Shown piece by piece: positions 21,881-33,418 of a stretch of 64,000 bases of DNA. The translations under genes and the position numbers were made by a program. The first letter of the stretch is position 1. Each line of letters opens with the position of its first letter. Under the pieces are notes generated by a model. The model worked only from the letters and a program-made list of their open reading frames with translations, did no database searches and was not told the DNA's origin. Source of the stretch: Psilocybe azurescens (taxonomy: Eukaryota; Basidiomycota; Agaricomycetes; Agaricales; Agrocybaceae); contig JAJIRX010000105.1 of the NCBI GenBank assembly GCA_023853785.1, forward strand, positions 42,532 through 106,531. The letters run 5' to 3'.

Positions 21881-22199
21881 GGGGGCACTGTAAAGTACAC
21901 CAAATATGGACATATTCTGCGAGCTGGGATGAGTCATACTAGGGTCTGGGAAGGTGTCGTGGATGGATGGAAAGGGGAGGGATGGGACATATTCAGATAA
22001 AGTCCATGCTCCATCATTTAATATATGTAGAACTGACACAAACCCACGACCGAAAGCCAACGTCCATCAGTCGTATATAGCAGTCACCCAACCTATTGCG
22101 GCTTCATTGGCTAGATCATTGTCTGCAGAATCCATCGAGTTTACATCACATGATCAGCGTTCATTATGCTTTGGATTTACTACACTCAACTGATCTTTA

Positions 22200-22710
22200 C
22201 TGGTGCCGTTCATTCCATCTTACAACTCGGCTCTCGACTCTGAGTGCAGCGACCATCTGATCAAAGATAAGGCTGTCTTACGGATCTACAATGAATGCAA
22301 CGAAGTAAAGGTTGGCAATGCAAATTACGGATAAATGGAAACACTCGCTTGTGGTGATGCATGTATAAAGTTACGATTCCATGATAACGATGGTACAATG
22401 TTCAACATTTGCTGGATACTGCGGAACTGCCTCCATGTGTTGGACATTCCGTTCAACCCCTTGGGTCGTAATGTATGCGATTCATGAGGAGAAGGTACCA
22501 GGTGCGGGCTTCAACACCGCCTTGATATTCTTGCTTTCGTTGGTGGCCCATGTGCTTAATATTCCTCTTTTCAAATCTCATCATCAGAGTGGAAAATCAA
22601 TGGACAACAATCCGCACACTAAAAGATCCTTTGTGCTTACAAGGCGACGCAGTGTGGTCCAACTCCGTCCTCTTTCCATGCATCCCCCTTCATGCCTCCC
22701 CTGCAACTAG
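22200..22710 (+). other. Duplicated hypothetical segment, inverted in the paralogous copy
   Basis: Frames here include STFAGYCGTASMCWTFRST (about 22400-22455), a hydrophobic stretch FNTALIFLLSLVAHVL (about 22512-22560) and NLIIRVENQWTTIRTLK. The same sequence is at 40110-40615 on the minus strand. I recognise no family; the coding frame changes along the segment, so it may be a broken membrane-protein gene. Confidence 0.35.
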
Positions 22711-22854
22711 AGTGGCTTATTCGACCGCATTTTGGTCCTCTGAGCCTTTTAAATAACTATCGTCGTATTAATATCATGCTGGGGTTGATCGCTCCCCTAT
22801 CCTTTTCTTGGCTCAGGGCCGATCCCACCAGGTTTCCGTTTCAACTTCAAAGAC

Positions 22855-23110
22855 TTGCGCTTGAATACACCTTCCTCTATGTGCGCTGTTTTGGGCTCAG
22901 TACTGTCCCTGGGGTCTTTCCATCCATCATCGTTGAGAATCCCCAGGACACAAACGATTACGACTACCGACAACCTTCAAGATCCTCCCCGTTCACACGG
23001 TGACGCAGAAGTTTCTTTCAGCTCGTCTGGTACTGAACTGCTCCGAATCTTCCTGCGAAAGATCTGCAGTACCATCTTGATCAAAGTAGGGAGTCAGGCA
23101 TGATATTCAC
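22855..23110 (+). other. Duplicated hypothetical segment upstream of the secreted-protein gene
   Basis: Collinear with 40612-40860. The frame SLGSFHPSSLRIPR...SSSGTELLRIFLRKICSTIL is open in both copies, but no domain is recognised and no start is evident. Confidence 0.3.
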
Positions 23111-23290
23111 TACTCTCCCGTTCTGGACACCAATGCACAACTTCAGGTCAGAGAAACTACTGCATAATGAAGCTTCTCTGAATGGACACTAACAGCTACT
23201 TGTGCATTGACACTAAACATCGGTATTATATTCCTTATAACTCTGCTTGTATATACTTCAATATCACCCTTAACGAAATACAATACAAAA

Positions 23291-23834
23291 CTAAACTGGG
23301 CTGCAGCTGAACGAGCTCGCCTGGTCGTTAAAGTTGACATTCCCACCAGTTCCAGGAACCGGATTCCCGAAGCTCCAAGTTCCGCCTTGCAAGACAACCT
23401 GGGAACCCCCTTTCAGAGACAAGCAACCAGCGTCGCTTAAGTTTCAAATCCTAGTATGAGACCAGTATGCTCTATAAGACGACAAAGAAAAAGGGACGTA
23501 CGCGAAGAAAGTGCACACGAAACCACCTGGGACAACAACGGCCGATGACTCCTTGTTGAGGAAGCTGAGCCCGCCAGTGAAGTTGACGCAGGAGTCGGAG
23601 ACGACAGGGATGGTCACGCATCCGGTCCCGACGTTCCCAGTACAGACCTCCACGGTCGGAACGTTATTCTGTTACAATCGAGTGGATTTAGTTGAAAGTC
23701 GTGATAAATTCGGGAACAAAATAACGCACTGCTGCTCTTTTCTCAAAGACGTTGTTGGAGGTGGGTACAGCACTAGCAATGGTAATCATGGAGAGAATTG
23801 CGAGTACGTTGGTGAAGATGGCCTTGGAAAACAT
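23291..23834 (-). CDS. Small secreted cysteine-containing protein, copy 1 (possible beta/gamma-crystallin-like fold)
   Basis: Three exons on the minus strand: 23730-23834, 23502-23668 and 23291-23435, with GT-AG introns (the acceptor before exon 3 is CTTAAG). They give a 138-residue protein. It opens MFSKAIFTNVLAILSMITIA, a clear signal peptide cut near ASA/VP, followed by FEKR, a Kex2-type site. The mature part has a VEVCTGNVGTGCVTIPV segment, SDSCVNFTGGLSFLNKESSA, GGFVCTFFADAGCLSL and a C-terminal NFNDQASSFSCSPV. The cysteines are scattered (no CC doublets), which excludes hydrophobin spacing. The motif pattern recalls fungal beta/gamma-crystallin-like secreted proteins, but that is a guess from memory. 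Nearly identical copy 2 is at 41030-41573, diverged copy 3 at 49175-49709. Confidence 0.8.
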
Positions 23835-23933
23835 TGTTGTTATGTGATAGTTTGCTTTGAAATTGTTCTTTATCTGTGGGAGAACCCTTAGAGTGATTTA
23901 GTGAACTGAAGATATTCAACGGCTCCCTTGAGC

Positions 23934-23942
23934 TTATATACT
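23934..23942 (-). promoter_or_regulatory. TATA-like box of secreted-protein copy 1
   Basis: GTATATAAG on the minus strand, about 100 bp upstream of the start at 23834. The same box at the same distance precedes copies 2 and 3. Confidence 0.55.
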
Positions 23943-23959
23943 GCAGTCCCCTTCGCATC

Positions 23960-24960
23960 TCTGAATGTCTTGGAACTGCTTTGTGCGTAACATATTGTGC
24001 TTGAATTTCTAAAACGCCGAATCGCGACAGTTGAAGGGCCTTGACACACCTGTTAAAAATACCCGGCAGCTAGAAACGCCTGTGTACATTTTTAGCGATG
24101 CTTGCATCCAAAATTCTCACACACTGGTTTTCTTCCCAGAACTTGTCTTATTTATGATGTTCACCGCCATTAAATAAAAATTAAAACGCCGTTCGGCTCA
24201 TGTACACACAATATCCTTGTTTGCCCCTGTTCCAAGTCTAAACTCCAACTAGTTCATAGTCTTCTCGCCGGGTTATTGCCGATTCCAGGTGCCTATTGAC
24301 ACGGTTGCGAGAGTGACCAAGCTCAAGTCTCCAGCCACACGAATAGGATGTCTTGGCGTCTCTCTTCTTCTCATGTTCACGCGAGGTTCACGGTCATCAC
24401 TATAATGCGTTGAGATTTATTTCGATAAATGGATAACCTCATGGTAGTGATGCTTATCATCCCTTTCATTATGAATCGATTTCACATGTCACGAACACCA
24501 ATCAGCTAAATATAACCACTAGTTCAAAATTAAATGTCACGGACACAGAAAATGCCGTGCAATGTGAACTTGCAGAAGCTCCAAGTGGGAAAGACACCGG
24601 AAAGGACGAACGCCTATTGCCTTTGATGGAGTTCTTCGATCTATCGAACATCGAATATCCGAGTCACGTTCAGAATCCCGACAACCTGCAGAGGATTGAC
24701 AAATAATCAAAGTACTTCATCATGAATCTAAAATAATATGTCAGGCCGCTTATGTAGACTGAGTAATCCAAGTCTCGATGGAAAGCCGAAAAAAATCGCT
24801 GATGCCCATGATGAATACTACAAGACTCGGTAAAAGAGCGATAGTATTAGACATCCGAGCTTTGTCCATCCCTTTGAACAATAACAACACAGATGCGGAT
24901 ACGAGGTTCTGAGGTCCTCAGACGATAGTGTACATGAGGCGGTGGATATCGAAACTGTTG
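23960..24960. other. Duplicated intergenic block, one short conserved ORF
   Basis: Nearly identical to 41700-42710. A plus-strand frame at about 24490-24706 (with KLNVTDTENAVQCELAEAP) is open and ends in TAA in both direct copies. In the inverted copy (48298-48594, minus) it diverges after the first half. No domain is recognised. Confidence 0.35.
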
Positions 24961-24964
24961 GTGA

Positions 24965-26230
24965 TGGTTCTATAATTCCGAGTCCACACATAGTTCGAGT
25001 GGATGATGAGAGTCGGGAGGATTTACGTTTGGTGGGAGGGTGCTCTGGGAGGCGTAGGGGTTGTTGAGAGCCCTAGATATTGTTGTGGATGAGGCATATA
25101 TGCTATGGAAGCAGAGGTGAGCGACAGTGATAAAGAAGAGGATGAGGATGAAGAAGCTGACGATGGTGTACGGATATCTGCTCTCGATGACGAACCTCAC
25201 CCACCCGCATCGTCCTTCATCAATATTCCTATGTGATCTCTCATTCTATTCTGCCTTCATTTTTACCATCTGGAACAATCTTTAATTGATGTATGCCCAT
25301 AGAAACCGTGTGCTATGTTCTGAGTCCGTGGAGCAAGGATGTACTACATCGAATCTTTCAATCTAACAGATACGTTTGAACTTACATTCATCCTGGACGT
25401 GGATTCTCCTGAGGGTTGGCGAGTGAAACCGAGCAAATGATACGCATGTATGCGTCCAGGATAAGGGTAATGAGGAGAATGGTTCGCGAATTAGAATCAT
25501 ACGCTGTAAGCTCTGAATGTTATACGTTATTATTCGTCAAGAAAACGAATGACACACCCTGAGTTGTTTCATACTGTATCCAAACAAAGAAAGGTAGGTA
25601 CGACAACGGCAGAAGTATGCGGAAAGGAATGTAATTGCCTATGAGACACAATGGGCTTCGTGGAGAGGAATGAGAAAGGGTAAGGTTTCTTTGGCGAATT
25701 TCATAAGCACGCATATGTACAAAAAATCTTTATTATGAAGTGGAAGTTCGCGGGAAGGGTCTCGGACAGATATAAGAATGCTCTATATGGTATTCTGTCG
25801 TCGAGAAGTCGGCTCTGCACGACGGGATTCGAAAGACGCAGGGTTGAAGTGGTACCCTTTCAGTACGCTGGATACGTGTTGTGGGATGGGAAGTTGGCTG
25901 AATTAAGCCATTGTACGTGTGTATTATCAAGGAAGAGGGAACTGGGAAGAGGGTGTCGGAGGCAGGGGTAGATCATCCGACAGCTGGAATAGGTTCCGGG
26001 TTGTGGATGTTTCGTATACTATGACCTTTAAAGTTAGTCGATACGTTATCCTGCAATCCAAAAATGATATAACTCGTACACCGGTGATCCCATTTGCAAT
26101 GAGATTTGTCGAGTGAGGCATACGGGATGGAGTGAGCGAGCACAGTCTTCTACTCGACAGTGTAAGAACATGACGATTGCATAAATTTCCTTGATGTTTA
26201 CTATTAGAAGGGTGTGCAGAAGTCGACAAT
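24965..26230 (-). pseudogene. Multi-pass membrane-protein remnant, copy 1
   Basis: On the minus strand the recognisable parts are ILLITLILDAYMRIICS (about 25440-25500) and, downstream, ESRYPYTIVSFFILILFFIT with a hydrophilic tail SRALNNPYASQSTLPPNVNP (24970-25190, stop at 24970). Hydrophobic helices are spaced as in a fungal 7TM protein, but frames shift between blocks. I cannot name the family. Paralogue at 42700-43940. Confidence 0.35.
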
Positions 26231-26459
26231 CGCGGAAGGGAGAAGTTTAGATATATTTTAAGTACTGTTCCGAATTTGACGTGGGCCTTTTATCACGTTT
26301 CGACCTACCCTAAACAGTATCAAACGATCAATCCGACATGCGATACATTACCGTCTGTTGTGTCAGGATACCACGCTCATCTGAACTCGGAGATGGGTGG
26401 TACTCAAATGTACCTTTGTTTCTTTTCTATTCCATTTTACTGTCCTATATCTCTCAACA

Positions 26460-26900
26460 GGATGGGTTGAGGTCATACCAGGCCAGATAGCTCATGACGA
26501 GGCCGTCCGTTCGGAATCCCACCATCGTTCCTTTCATCCTCGCCCTCCTCGAGTGACGCCGTCTGTGTATAAATGCGTTTGGGGCATTTGAAGAGTTTAA
26601 TTTACGACACCCGAAACATTTCAGCAGCAGCGCTATCAATCGCAATCCACTTCTCCGCCCTCAAACACCCCTGTGCCCTTTAAATGACACCTGGACGCCG
26701 AAGCGTATCGTCCTCACGAGCCTGCACATGAAGATCAGAAGGCGGACGAGCTCGAAGATTTAGTCTGGGAGAGGCATGGGTTTTTGATAGTAAATTGCTG
26801 GGTAGACAACATGGGGAGGTGTGAGGAGGATGGAAAGGTGCGTTTGTGGTCTTTTTCATTTTTGTTGGACTGACACATGGTTTTTTTTCTCTTTCTCATT
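26460..26900 (+). pseudogene. Partial, earlier copy of the FHA gene 5' region
   Basis: Diverged duplicate of the sequence that starts the FHA gene just downstream. GGCATTTGAAGAGTTTAATT (26584) parallels GGAGCCTTTGAAGAGCCTCA (26933), and the GCATGGGTTTTTGATAGTAA word at about 26774 parallels the exon-1 end at 27295. Only the first exon and part of the first intron are represented; no frame survives. Confidence 0.55.
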
Positions 26901-27103
26901 TTAGTCCTCACCGTCTGTCAATAAAGCCGTTTGGAGCCTTTGAAGAGCCTCATATGCGACCAGCCTCGCCTTTTCAGCAGAGATAACAACACCACCACGC
27001 ACATCCCACCTCACGCACTCCATCCCACCCGATGCATCCGTTCATCCATACCCCCACCTCACCAATCGCCACATCCACCCCAAAACACTCAGCACACCCC
27101 ACC

Positions 27104-30100
27104 ATGCCCTCACCCGTGCCCTTTGCGCAGCTCCTCCAGCAGCAATCCAACTTTCTGTCTTCTAATGCCCACTTCCCAGCGCTCTACCTGTACCCGCTGA
27201 ATGATACCTGGGCGCCGCAGCACATCGCCCTGACGAACTTGCACGCGAAGATTGGGCAGCAGACGAGTTCGAAGACGGCGCCTGGGGAACGAAATGGGTT
27301 TTTGATAGTAAAAGGCAGCATGCGGAGGTGTGGGAGGAGGGTGGAAAGGTGTGTTTGTGATATTTTTCTTTTTCTGGTGGTCTGACGTATGGATTTTTTT
27401 ATAGATTTATATTAAGGACGGGAAGAGTTCGAATGGAACTTTTATCTACGGCGAGAGGATAAGCAGCGAGGGACATGAGGCGGATCCTTTCGAGCACAAG
27501 AACGATAATATCATTGTACGTCCTTCTTTCCTTTCCCTCCTTCCCCCTCCTTTTCTTTCTGTCACCCTGCTCACCGCTCCCTCTTTGATAGGAATTCGGC
27601 ATGGATATCTCCGGCGAAGACAATAAAACAATCATCCACCGTAAAGTTGCCGCGCACGTCGTGTGCGTGTTCACCGAGCAAGATGCACAAATCGCCGCCA
27701 GGGTGAAGCAGCATTAACGGCAGCACCAGCAGATGCATGCTGGCTCTGGTACGGGTTGGGGGCTGCATGGGGAGCAGCACTCGTGTATTACAGGGGCTGA
27801 GCTGGGCGGCGTGGGAGGCATGGGGGTGGGCGGGCAGCTGCAGGGTGTGATTGGCGGTTTGTGAGGGCTGAACGGCGGCGTCAATGGGCTAGGCGGCGGC
27901 CAAGGGGTCAGCGGTGCGCCTAGCAGCAGACCCAGCAGCACCTCCCTTCGCCACCTGCCCACTTCCAAGCGCAGTCCCAGTAATCACGCTGCTCGCTGCT
28001 CGCCCATGGCCTCGGCAGCATGGTCGGGATTGGGCTAAGGCTGCCCGGCAAGACAGGCTTGACGTTGGATGTGATTCTGAGCAGGCTGCAGGGCGATGTG
28101 CAGAAGAGCCGCAAGACGGAGGCAGAATTGGTGCGATTGATGGTGCGATGGGCGAGGTGGGGATGTTCTTGTTGGGGGGTGAGTTTTTTATTTTTTTTTA
28201 TTTTTTGGTTGCGCGAAATGTGCTTTGAGTCTTGTTTTTATTTTTATTTTTTTATACCGCGCTGTCTTTTTCTTTGTCTTATCTCTATTTTCATGAGCAT
28301 ATGCTGACGATTATTCTTCTTCCAGCCTGCAAATCTCCCGTCGTTCCCGGCATATCTCCCGCCCGCACGCGCTCCGCCACCGGATGTAGCGCAACCCTCG
28401 CTGCCGTCTCAGCCTGCTGCTACTACTGCCCCCGCTGCTGCGGGAAGTTCAAGCGCGGCATCGCCCACTGCTCCTGTCGCTATGCCGGCAGCGATTTCAA
28501 CGGAAGCGGCGAGGAAGGAGAATGAGGCGGCGACGGAAGGAGCAGGGACGTCCATGACGTCGTCGTCTCCCCCGCCTGCAGGTCAAACGACATCCGTTGG
28601 CGCCGCGTCCTCCTCCGCTGCACCAGCTACTTCCTCCACCCAACCCACCACCACCACTGCAAGCGACAACGCCCACGCACCCGCGCTCCCAGCGGGCATC
28701 ATCCAGGACCTGCAGGCAGTCGCAGCTGCGCGACGCGCAGGCGCAGCTCGCGGGCCACTTGGAGCGGGTGTGCCAGCTGGAGGGTGTGCTGTAGGAGCAG
28801 GAGGCGATGAGAAGGGAGGTGGGGGTGTTAAGGAAGATGATCATGCGCGGGGCGGGGGCCGGTGGGCCTGATTCTGGACAACATGGACATGAAGAACAAC
28901 GTGGGCATGAGCATGAGCATGAGTAGAGGGATGGGGAGGACAACGAGGAGCATGATAGTGATGAGCAAGATAGTGAGGAAGATGACGACGACGACGATGC
29001 GAGGAGCATCTCGACGGTTGTGCCTCATGAGCTGGAGAGTGTGGAGGAGGAGGAGGAGGAGGAGCTTGCGCGAGCTAAGCGCGGGGAGGCTGGGCATGGG
29101 CATGGGCAAGTCGCGCGTGTGGCACCTGCAGAGGAGGAGGTGTGTGGTGCTGTTGACGCGGAGGGTGAGGCGCAGCATGAGGAAGAGGGAGAGGGTGGTC
29201 ACGAGAAGCCGGGGGCCAAGTCGGAGACGGCGGATAGGGAGACAGTGGAGGAAGATGCAGACGCAGATAGGGACGCGGAGGAGGCAGAGGAGAGGAGGCG
29301 GGAGGACCTGGGTGTCGGGCGGCCGAGGACGCCTGAGCCGTCCATGTTGGGCATGGGCGATCGTGCGAGGAGGTCGAGTGTGAGTTCGCCGTTTGCGCGG
29401 AGACGGGTGTAGTCGCATGAGGGCGAGGATGGAGAGTCCGAGTCGGATGTCGAGGCCGAGCACCACGAGCAGCGCCACGAAGACTCAGACCACGAAGGAG
29501 CAGTACACGAACGCAGCAGCGACAGCGACGTGCTCAAGCAGGAGGTCACGAAGCTCGCCCTGCTGGTATCGAGCGCCGTCGCGCTGACGGCGGCTCTGGA
29601 GCAGCAGCATGCGCTCGCGCAGGGCACGATTCGCGGATTGGAGCGCAAGATGGAGGAGCTGGAGGGGTTGTTGAGGGGTGCTGCTGCTGCTGCTGTGCCA
29701 AGCTCTTCCTCCTCTTCCTCCTCTGCCACCGCCGCCTCTCCTTCCACCCCTACCGTCGACGTCAGCGCCACCAAGACCGAGACGGAGGCGGAAGTGGAGG
29801 CAAGCCAGGAGCGCGACAACGACGACGCGCTGACACACACCCTCGCCGGGAAGATGCAGCTCTGGAAGAAGGCGGTCGGTGGCCAATGGTGCGCCGTGCG
29901 CGAGGTTGGACAGGGCGCGGGAGGAGTGGGAGGCGCGGGCGCGGTTAGTGGAGTTTGGATTGGAGCGGATGAGGGCTGCTCAGGCTGCTACTGCCGGGGC
30001 GGGTGTGGGAGGAGGAGAGGGAGAAGAAGGGTCTAAAAGCCATGCGAGGGGCGAGTTGGTGACCCCACCGAGTCCGCGCTCGCAGAGCTCGGGCTCGGAC

Positions 30101-30874
30101 TCTGGAAGGTACAAGAGGAGGAAGAAGAGGGCGGCTGTCGTTGCTGTTGTTGCTGGTATCGGTAGTGGGAGTGGGAGTGCTAGCGAGGGCGAGGGCGATG
30201 GAGAGGTGTCTGGTGGCGAGGAGGAGGCGGCAGCGAAGGAAAAAGCTGTGATGGGCATTGGGAAGGTGCTGGATCCGGAGAGGATCTCGCGACGCCTACG
30301 CCATCCATGGTGTTCAAGCTCTCCGAGAGCGTCACGTCATCGCTGGACGACGGCGAGTCGGTCAAGGGGCACCGTCATCATCCTTTGAGCGTGGACTCGT
30401 CTGGCCTGGATCTCGACGGCGATTCGGTTTCTCAGCACCACGCTGATGAGGACGATGCCATTGAATAGGAAGATGAAGAAAGCAGGGCGAGTGTTTTTAT
30501 TCGACGTTTGCGAAGGATGCGTTGCTGATTATGTTCTGGGTCTTTGTTTCTTTTTGGGTGTGTGGTCGGGGTTGGTGTTTGCTTGGACGGCCGTGCTTCC
30601 TTCCTGGGTTTCTTCGATGTCCTCGTCGTGGGCTTCTTCATTACCGACTGCATGGGTTTCATCGGTTTGCGGCCACGTCGACTTGTCAATGTCCTTGTCG
30701 GCAATTTGGGATTGGCTCGCACAGGCGCTCAATGGCAAGCACTCATCGTCGTTGTCATCGTCACATGCGATGGACCGGGACGGCATCAACAGCATCAACA
30801 TGCAGACGGCGGTGGGCGTGGTGCAGTTCAGCGTCGCTGCTGCGGCTGTATTTTGGAAGATCAAGCCTGAGTAG
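27104..30874 (+). pseudogene. FHA-domain, coiled-coil, tail-anchored protein, copy 1 (decayed)
   Basis: The start context is CACCATGC at 27104. Exon 1 encodes MPSPVPFAQLLQQQSNFLSS, then the FHA N-terminal part. After an intron ending at 27405 comes IYIKDGKSSNGTFIYGERIS, the core SSNGTFI motif of FHA phosphothreonine-binding domains. A further exon (27593-27716) gives EFGMDISGEDNKTIIHRKVA. Later blocks are an acidic Asp/Glu-rich region (28930-29280), a coiled coil SDVLKQEVTKLALLVSSAVA (about 29520-29580) and a C-terminal hydrophobic anchor MQTAVGVVQFSVAAAAVFWK (30801-30860) with its stop at 30872. The domain order matches fungal tail-anchored FHA proteins of the Vps64/Far10/SLMAP kind. The exon-1 RQHAEVWEEGGK segment is frameshifted with bases lost. 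TAA (about 27715), TGA (about 27862), TAG (28794) and TAG (29409) interrupt the frame, so it is not functional as read. Confidence 0.75.
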
Positions 30875-33418
30875 ATGGTGTCGGCCATCGCTCATTGTCT
30901 CTCTTCCCTTCTCCCTCGTTCTCTGCTCCTGCTGTCATCACCCGTCGTCACCATCTCATCGTTGCACCGCCGTATCGTTGTAGTCATTGTCGCGTCGCAT
31001 CTCATGCTTGGCCTCCCTTCCTGTTAGGCATTCACCAAAAATTCCCAAGTCAGTCCTCAATATGCCCAAAACGACCGACATCGACATCGACATCGGTTCG
31101 ATAATCGCATTTTCACGACATGGTCTTTTAATGTTAACTTTGCTTCGTCGTTTTCTTTCTTTCCCTTTCCCTTTTCAACTTTATTTTGTTTTGTTTTTTC
31201 CTGGTAGCCTGTTGGTCCTTGTTGTTGGGTGTCTGTTGAAAAGACAAGTCATTGTTATATTCTCGCTCGAGTTTGTGTTTGCCTTAGAATGTCAGTTGCT
31301 TTTATTCAGTTATTAATATTTGCCATTTCTTGGAATAATATATGCCCCCTTGTTTCGCATGTTTGTCTACATCCTCCTTTATCTTTTTAAAACTATATGT
31401 TTTCTGTCCCTTTTCAACTCTCACACTATGTAAATAACAGTTTGAATGAAATTCTGTGATGACTTGAATGTCTCGGCCTACCAGCTGATTTGACTGATGT
31501 ACTTGTGAGAGAAATGATGTGTATTTGGGGTCATTTCGTGTGCAATTTTCGTGGAAGTAAGAACTGCACTCGTGAGAGTCAATGGGAATGGATCCAGGTA
31601 ACACCTCTTGAACTTGTACCACCATCATCTCTCAACACCACCTTGATATATTTCCCATTACATCAACAAAATCTTTGTGACAGACCACAGTGAACTGTGT
31701 GATGATATTGGAATTTTACAGATGTTCAGCATCTCAATGTATGTCCTGTTTTGATATCTGCAGTGTATGATATTGATTTTTGATTGGATTGTAGTGATTG
31801 AAGTGGTTTCTATGATGATGTCTGTGTACATTGTATTTGTCTTGATGGAAATTGATAATGTATGTGAATTCATTGGATATACACAGTGTTACCCATGTTT
31901 AAAAACAAATTAGCAGACCTCCAACATCTTCCATCAGAATTGGCTCAAGAGCAATCAAAATCAGAGGGGATCATCACCTCCCTTTCAGTAAAAATAAACT
32001 AAACCTGTTCCATCTAATCACTTTGTATCAGATTGTTGATACTGCCACCTTTTGGAAAATCACCCAAGACTACCATTGAAACACATACTCTGTCATAGTT
32101 CCTTTGATACATTTCCTGTAAGCCTCATTGACACCATCATAGAGGGAAAATATAAGTTTAAACTTAGTGTCTGTACATTATTTTTGAAAAATTTTTTGTA
32201 CATTTGAATAGACATTGGATAGATATATTGGACCTCCAAAAGCTAAATAATTGGTGGTGTTTTGTTTGAGAAATTAATAGTTCATCCACTGTATAATAGT
32301 TCCTGTGAGCACCTTGCAATCATATGATGTAATGAATATGAATGTAAGAATTCTGACTTTAATAAGGAGCTTTAGTTCTTTCTATTTGTGATATGGATTG
32401 TAAAATAATGTTCTGGGGGTGAGGGGGGTGCAAATTAATGCAAAAGTACTGTGTGTTACACAATGAGTGTGGGGCAATACTACAAGCTAAATGGCTTTGG
32501 AGAGATATCTGAAGCTAGCCATTTTGTCTTCATAGACTCATCAGTAGCTATCATACATACATAAGGAATATTACTATGTACTCCTAAAATAAGCACATGT
32601 TTACTAAGCTAAGCACCTATTCTTAGTAAATTGATTATTGATTGCTAATCCTTTTATTGTTATCCTTGTAATTTTTCTCACGCATGCAGGAATGTCAGAG
32701 GTCTTACTGACTAATTACAATAGAGTTGATCAACTCATTACCAATAACATCATGGGATGGATTAGTGATCAAGTCACTTTAATTATAAATCAGGTGTTAA
32801 AGTTGCTCTGATCTAACAATCTGACTAAAAGATTAGTCATTTCTGAATAATAGCTTACCAACTGAGTCGAGAATAGACTGTAGACTTCACAAAAATTGCA
32901 GTCTATTCATGTGTCTAGTGCTATCTAGTGTACTGGCCTGGGCCAAAGTGTACTCCATGACGAGACTGAGTTACTGGGTTCAAGCCTACTAATCCAGTGG
33001 TGCATCATTTTCAGTAAGATCTGCTCTCATGGACAAGTCTATTTTGACAATCAACTGTCAATGCAAATAGACACATCCTTCCCCTATTAAGGTAATTGTT
33101 AGTATTATCTGTTTGGGTAAGTTCATGTTTGGGTTTGGGTTTGGCTATTACAAATCAAAGTGTGCTTGTGAGTTGATATTCAGTCACTCTATAGCATTTA
33201 AGAATTACATATAGTTTGGGGTTTGGGGTAGCACATTGTGACAAAGTTGCAAGTAATTCTTTCATTGATTATTTGCTTTGGAGCTTCTGCTGGATTCTGG
33301 ATGTTCACAGTCTTCAGACCATTCATGTTGGTGTAGTATTATATTTTGCTATTGCTATTGGTAGTTATCTGTTCAGTAGCTTTGTCTAAGTCAGAGTATT
33401 CTTCAACAACACCTTGAA
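30875..33418. other. AT-rich intergenic region
   Basis: No gene is supported. A short (CGACAT)n tract lies at 31075-31097. A pol III B-box-like GGGTTCAAGCC occurs at about 32978 within a block that resembles a tRNA-like insert (32925-33005), but the A box is poor and no cloverleaf closes. The rest has no recognised structure. Confidence 0.4.

Larger units (their letters stand above)
19395..21901. mobile_element. Composite element X: TIR ends, satellite arms, tRNA-like module, minisatellite core
   Basis: Bounded by direct copies of AAATATGGA (19386-19394 and 21902-21910; the shared word extends to CCAAATATGGA). The paralogous segment at about 39975 has one uninterrupted CCCAAATATGGACATATTC, so this is a true insertion of 2,507 bp. 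The ends are imperfectly inverted: left GGTCTTTACACAGCCCCCC, right complement GGTGTACTTTACAGTGCCCC. Inside are a TCCA/TGGA satellite arm, a tRNA-like block, a short unique stretch, a GAC/GAG minisatellite, an AT-rich block with a perfect palindrome, and a second TCCA arm. A homologous copy lies at about 50175-57682 in reverse orientation. No transposase is encoded. The 9-bp duplication would suit a MULE-like mechanism, but the family is not one I recognise. Confidence 0.85.
18345..30874 (+). repeat. Segmental duplication, copy 1 (interrupted by element X)
   Basis: Collinear with 38560-47236: GAGGTGTCTTTGATCATTAA (18360 / 38560), the secreted-protein gene (23291-23834 / 41030-41573), the membrane-protein remnant and the FHA gene all recur in the same order. 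Differences are element X (19395-21901) present only here, a ~500-bp inversion (22200-22710 versus 40110-40615), an extra partial FHA copy here, and a 3' truncation in copy 2. Confidence 0.9.

Noticed and set aside
23291..23834. Hydrophobin call for the small secreted protein
   Set aside because: There are no CC doublets and the cysteine spacing does not fit the C-CC-C-C-CC-C pattern.
28497..29840. Long antisense ORFs (170-216 aa) across the FHA gene
   Set aside because: They are shadows of the GC-rich acidic and coiled-coil coding region; the plus strand has the recognisable domains.
32925..33005. tRNA or SINE with B box GGGTTCAAGCC
   Set aside because: The A box is poor, there is no closing cloverleaf and no second copy in the window.
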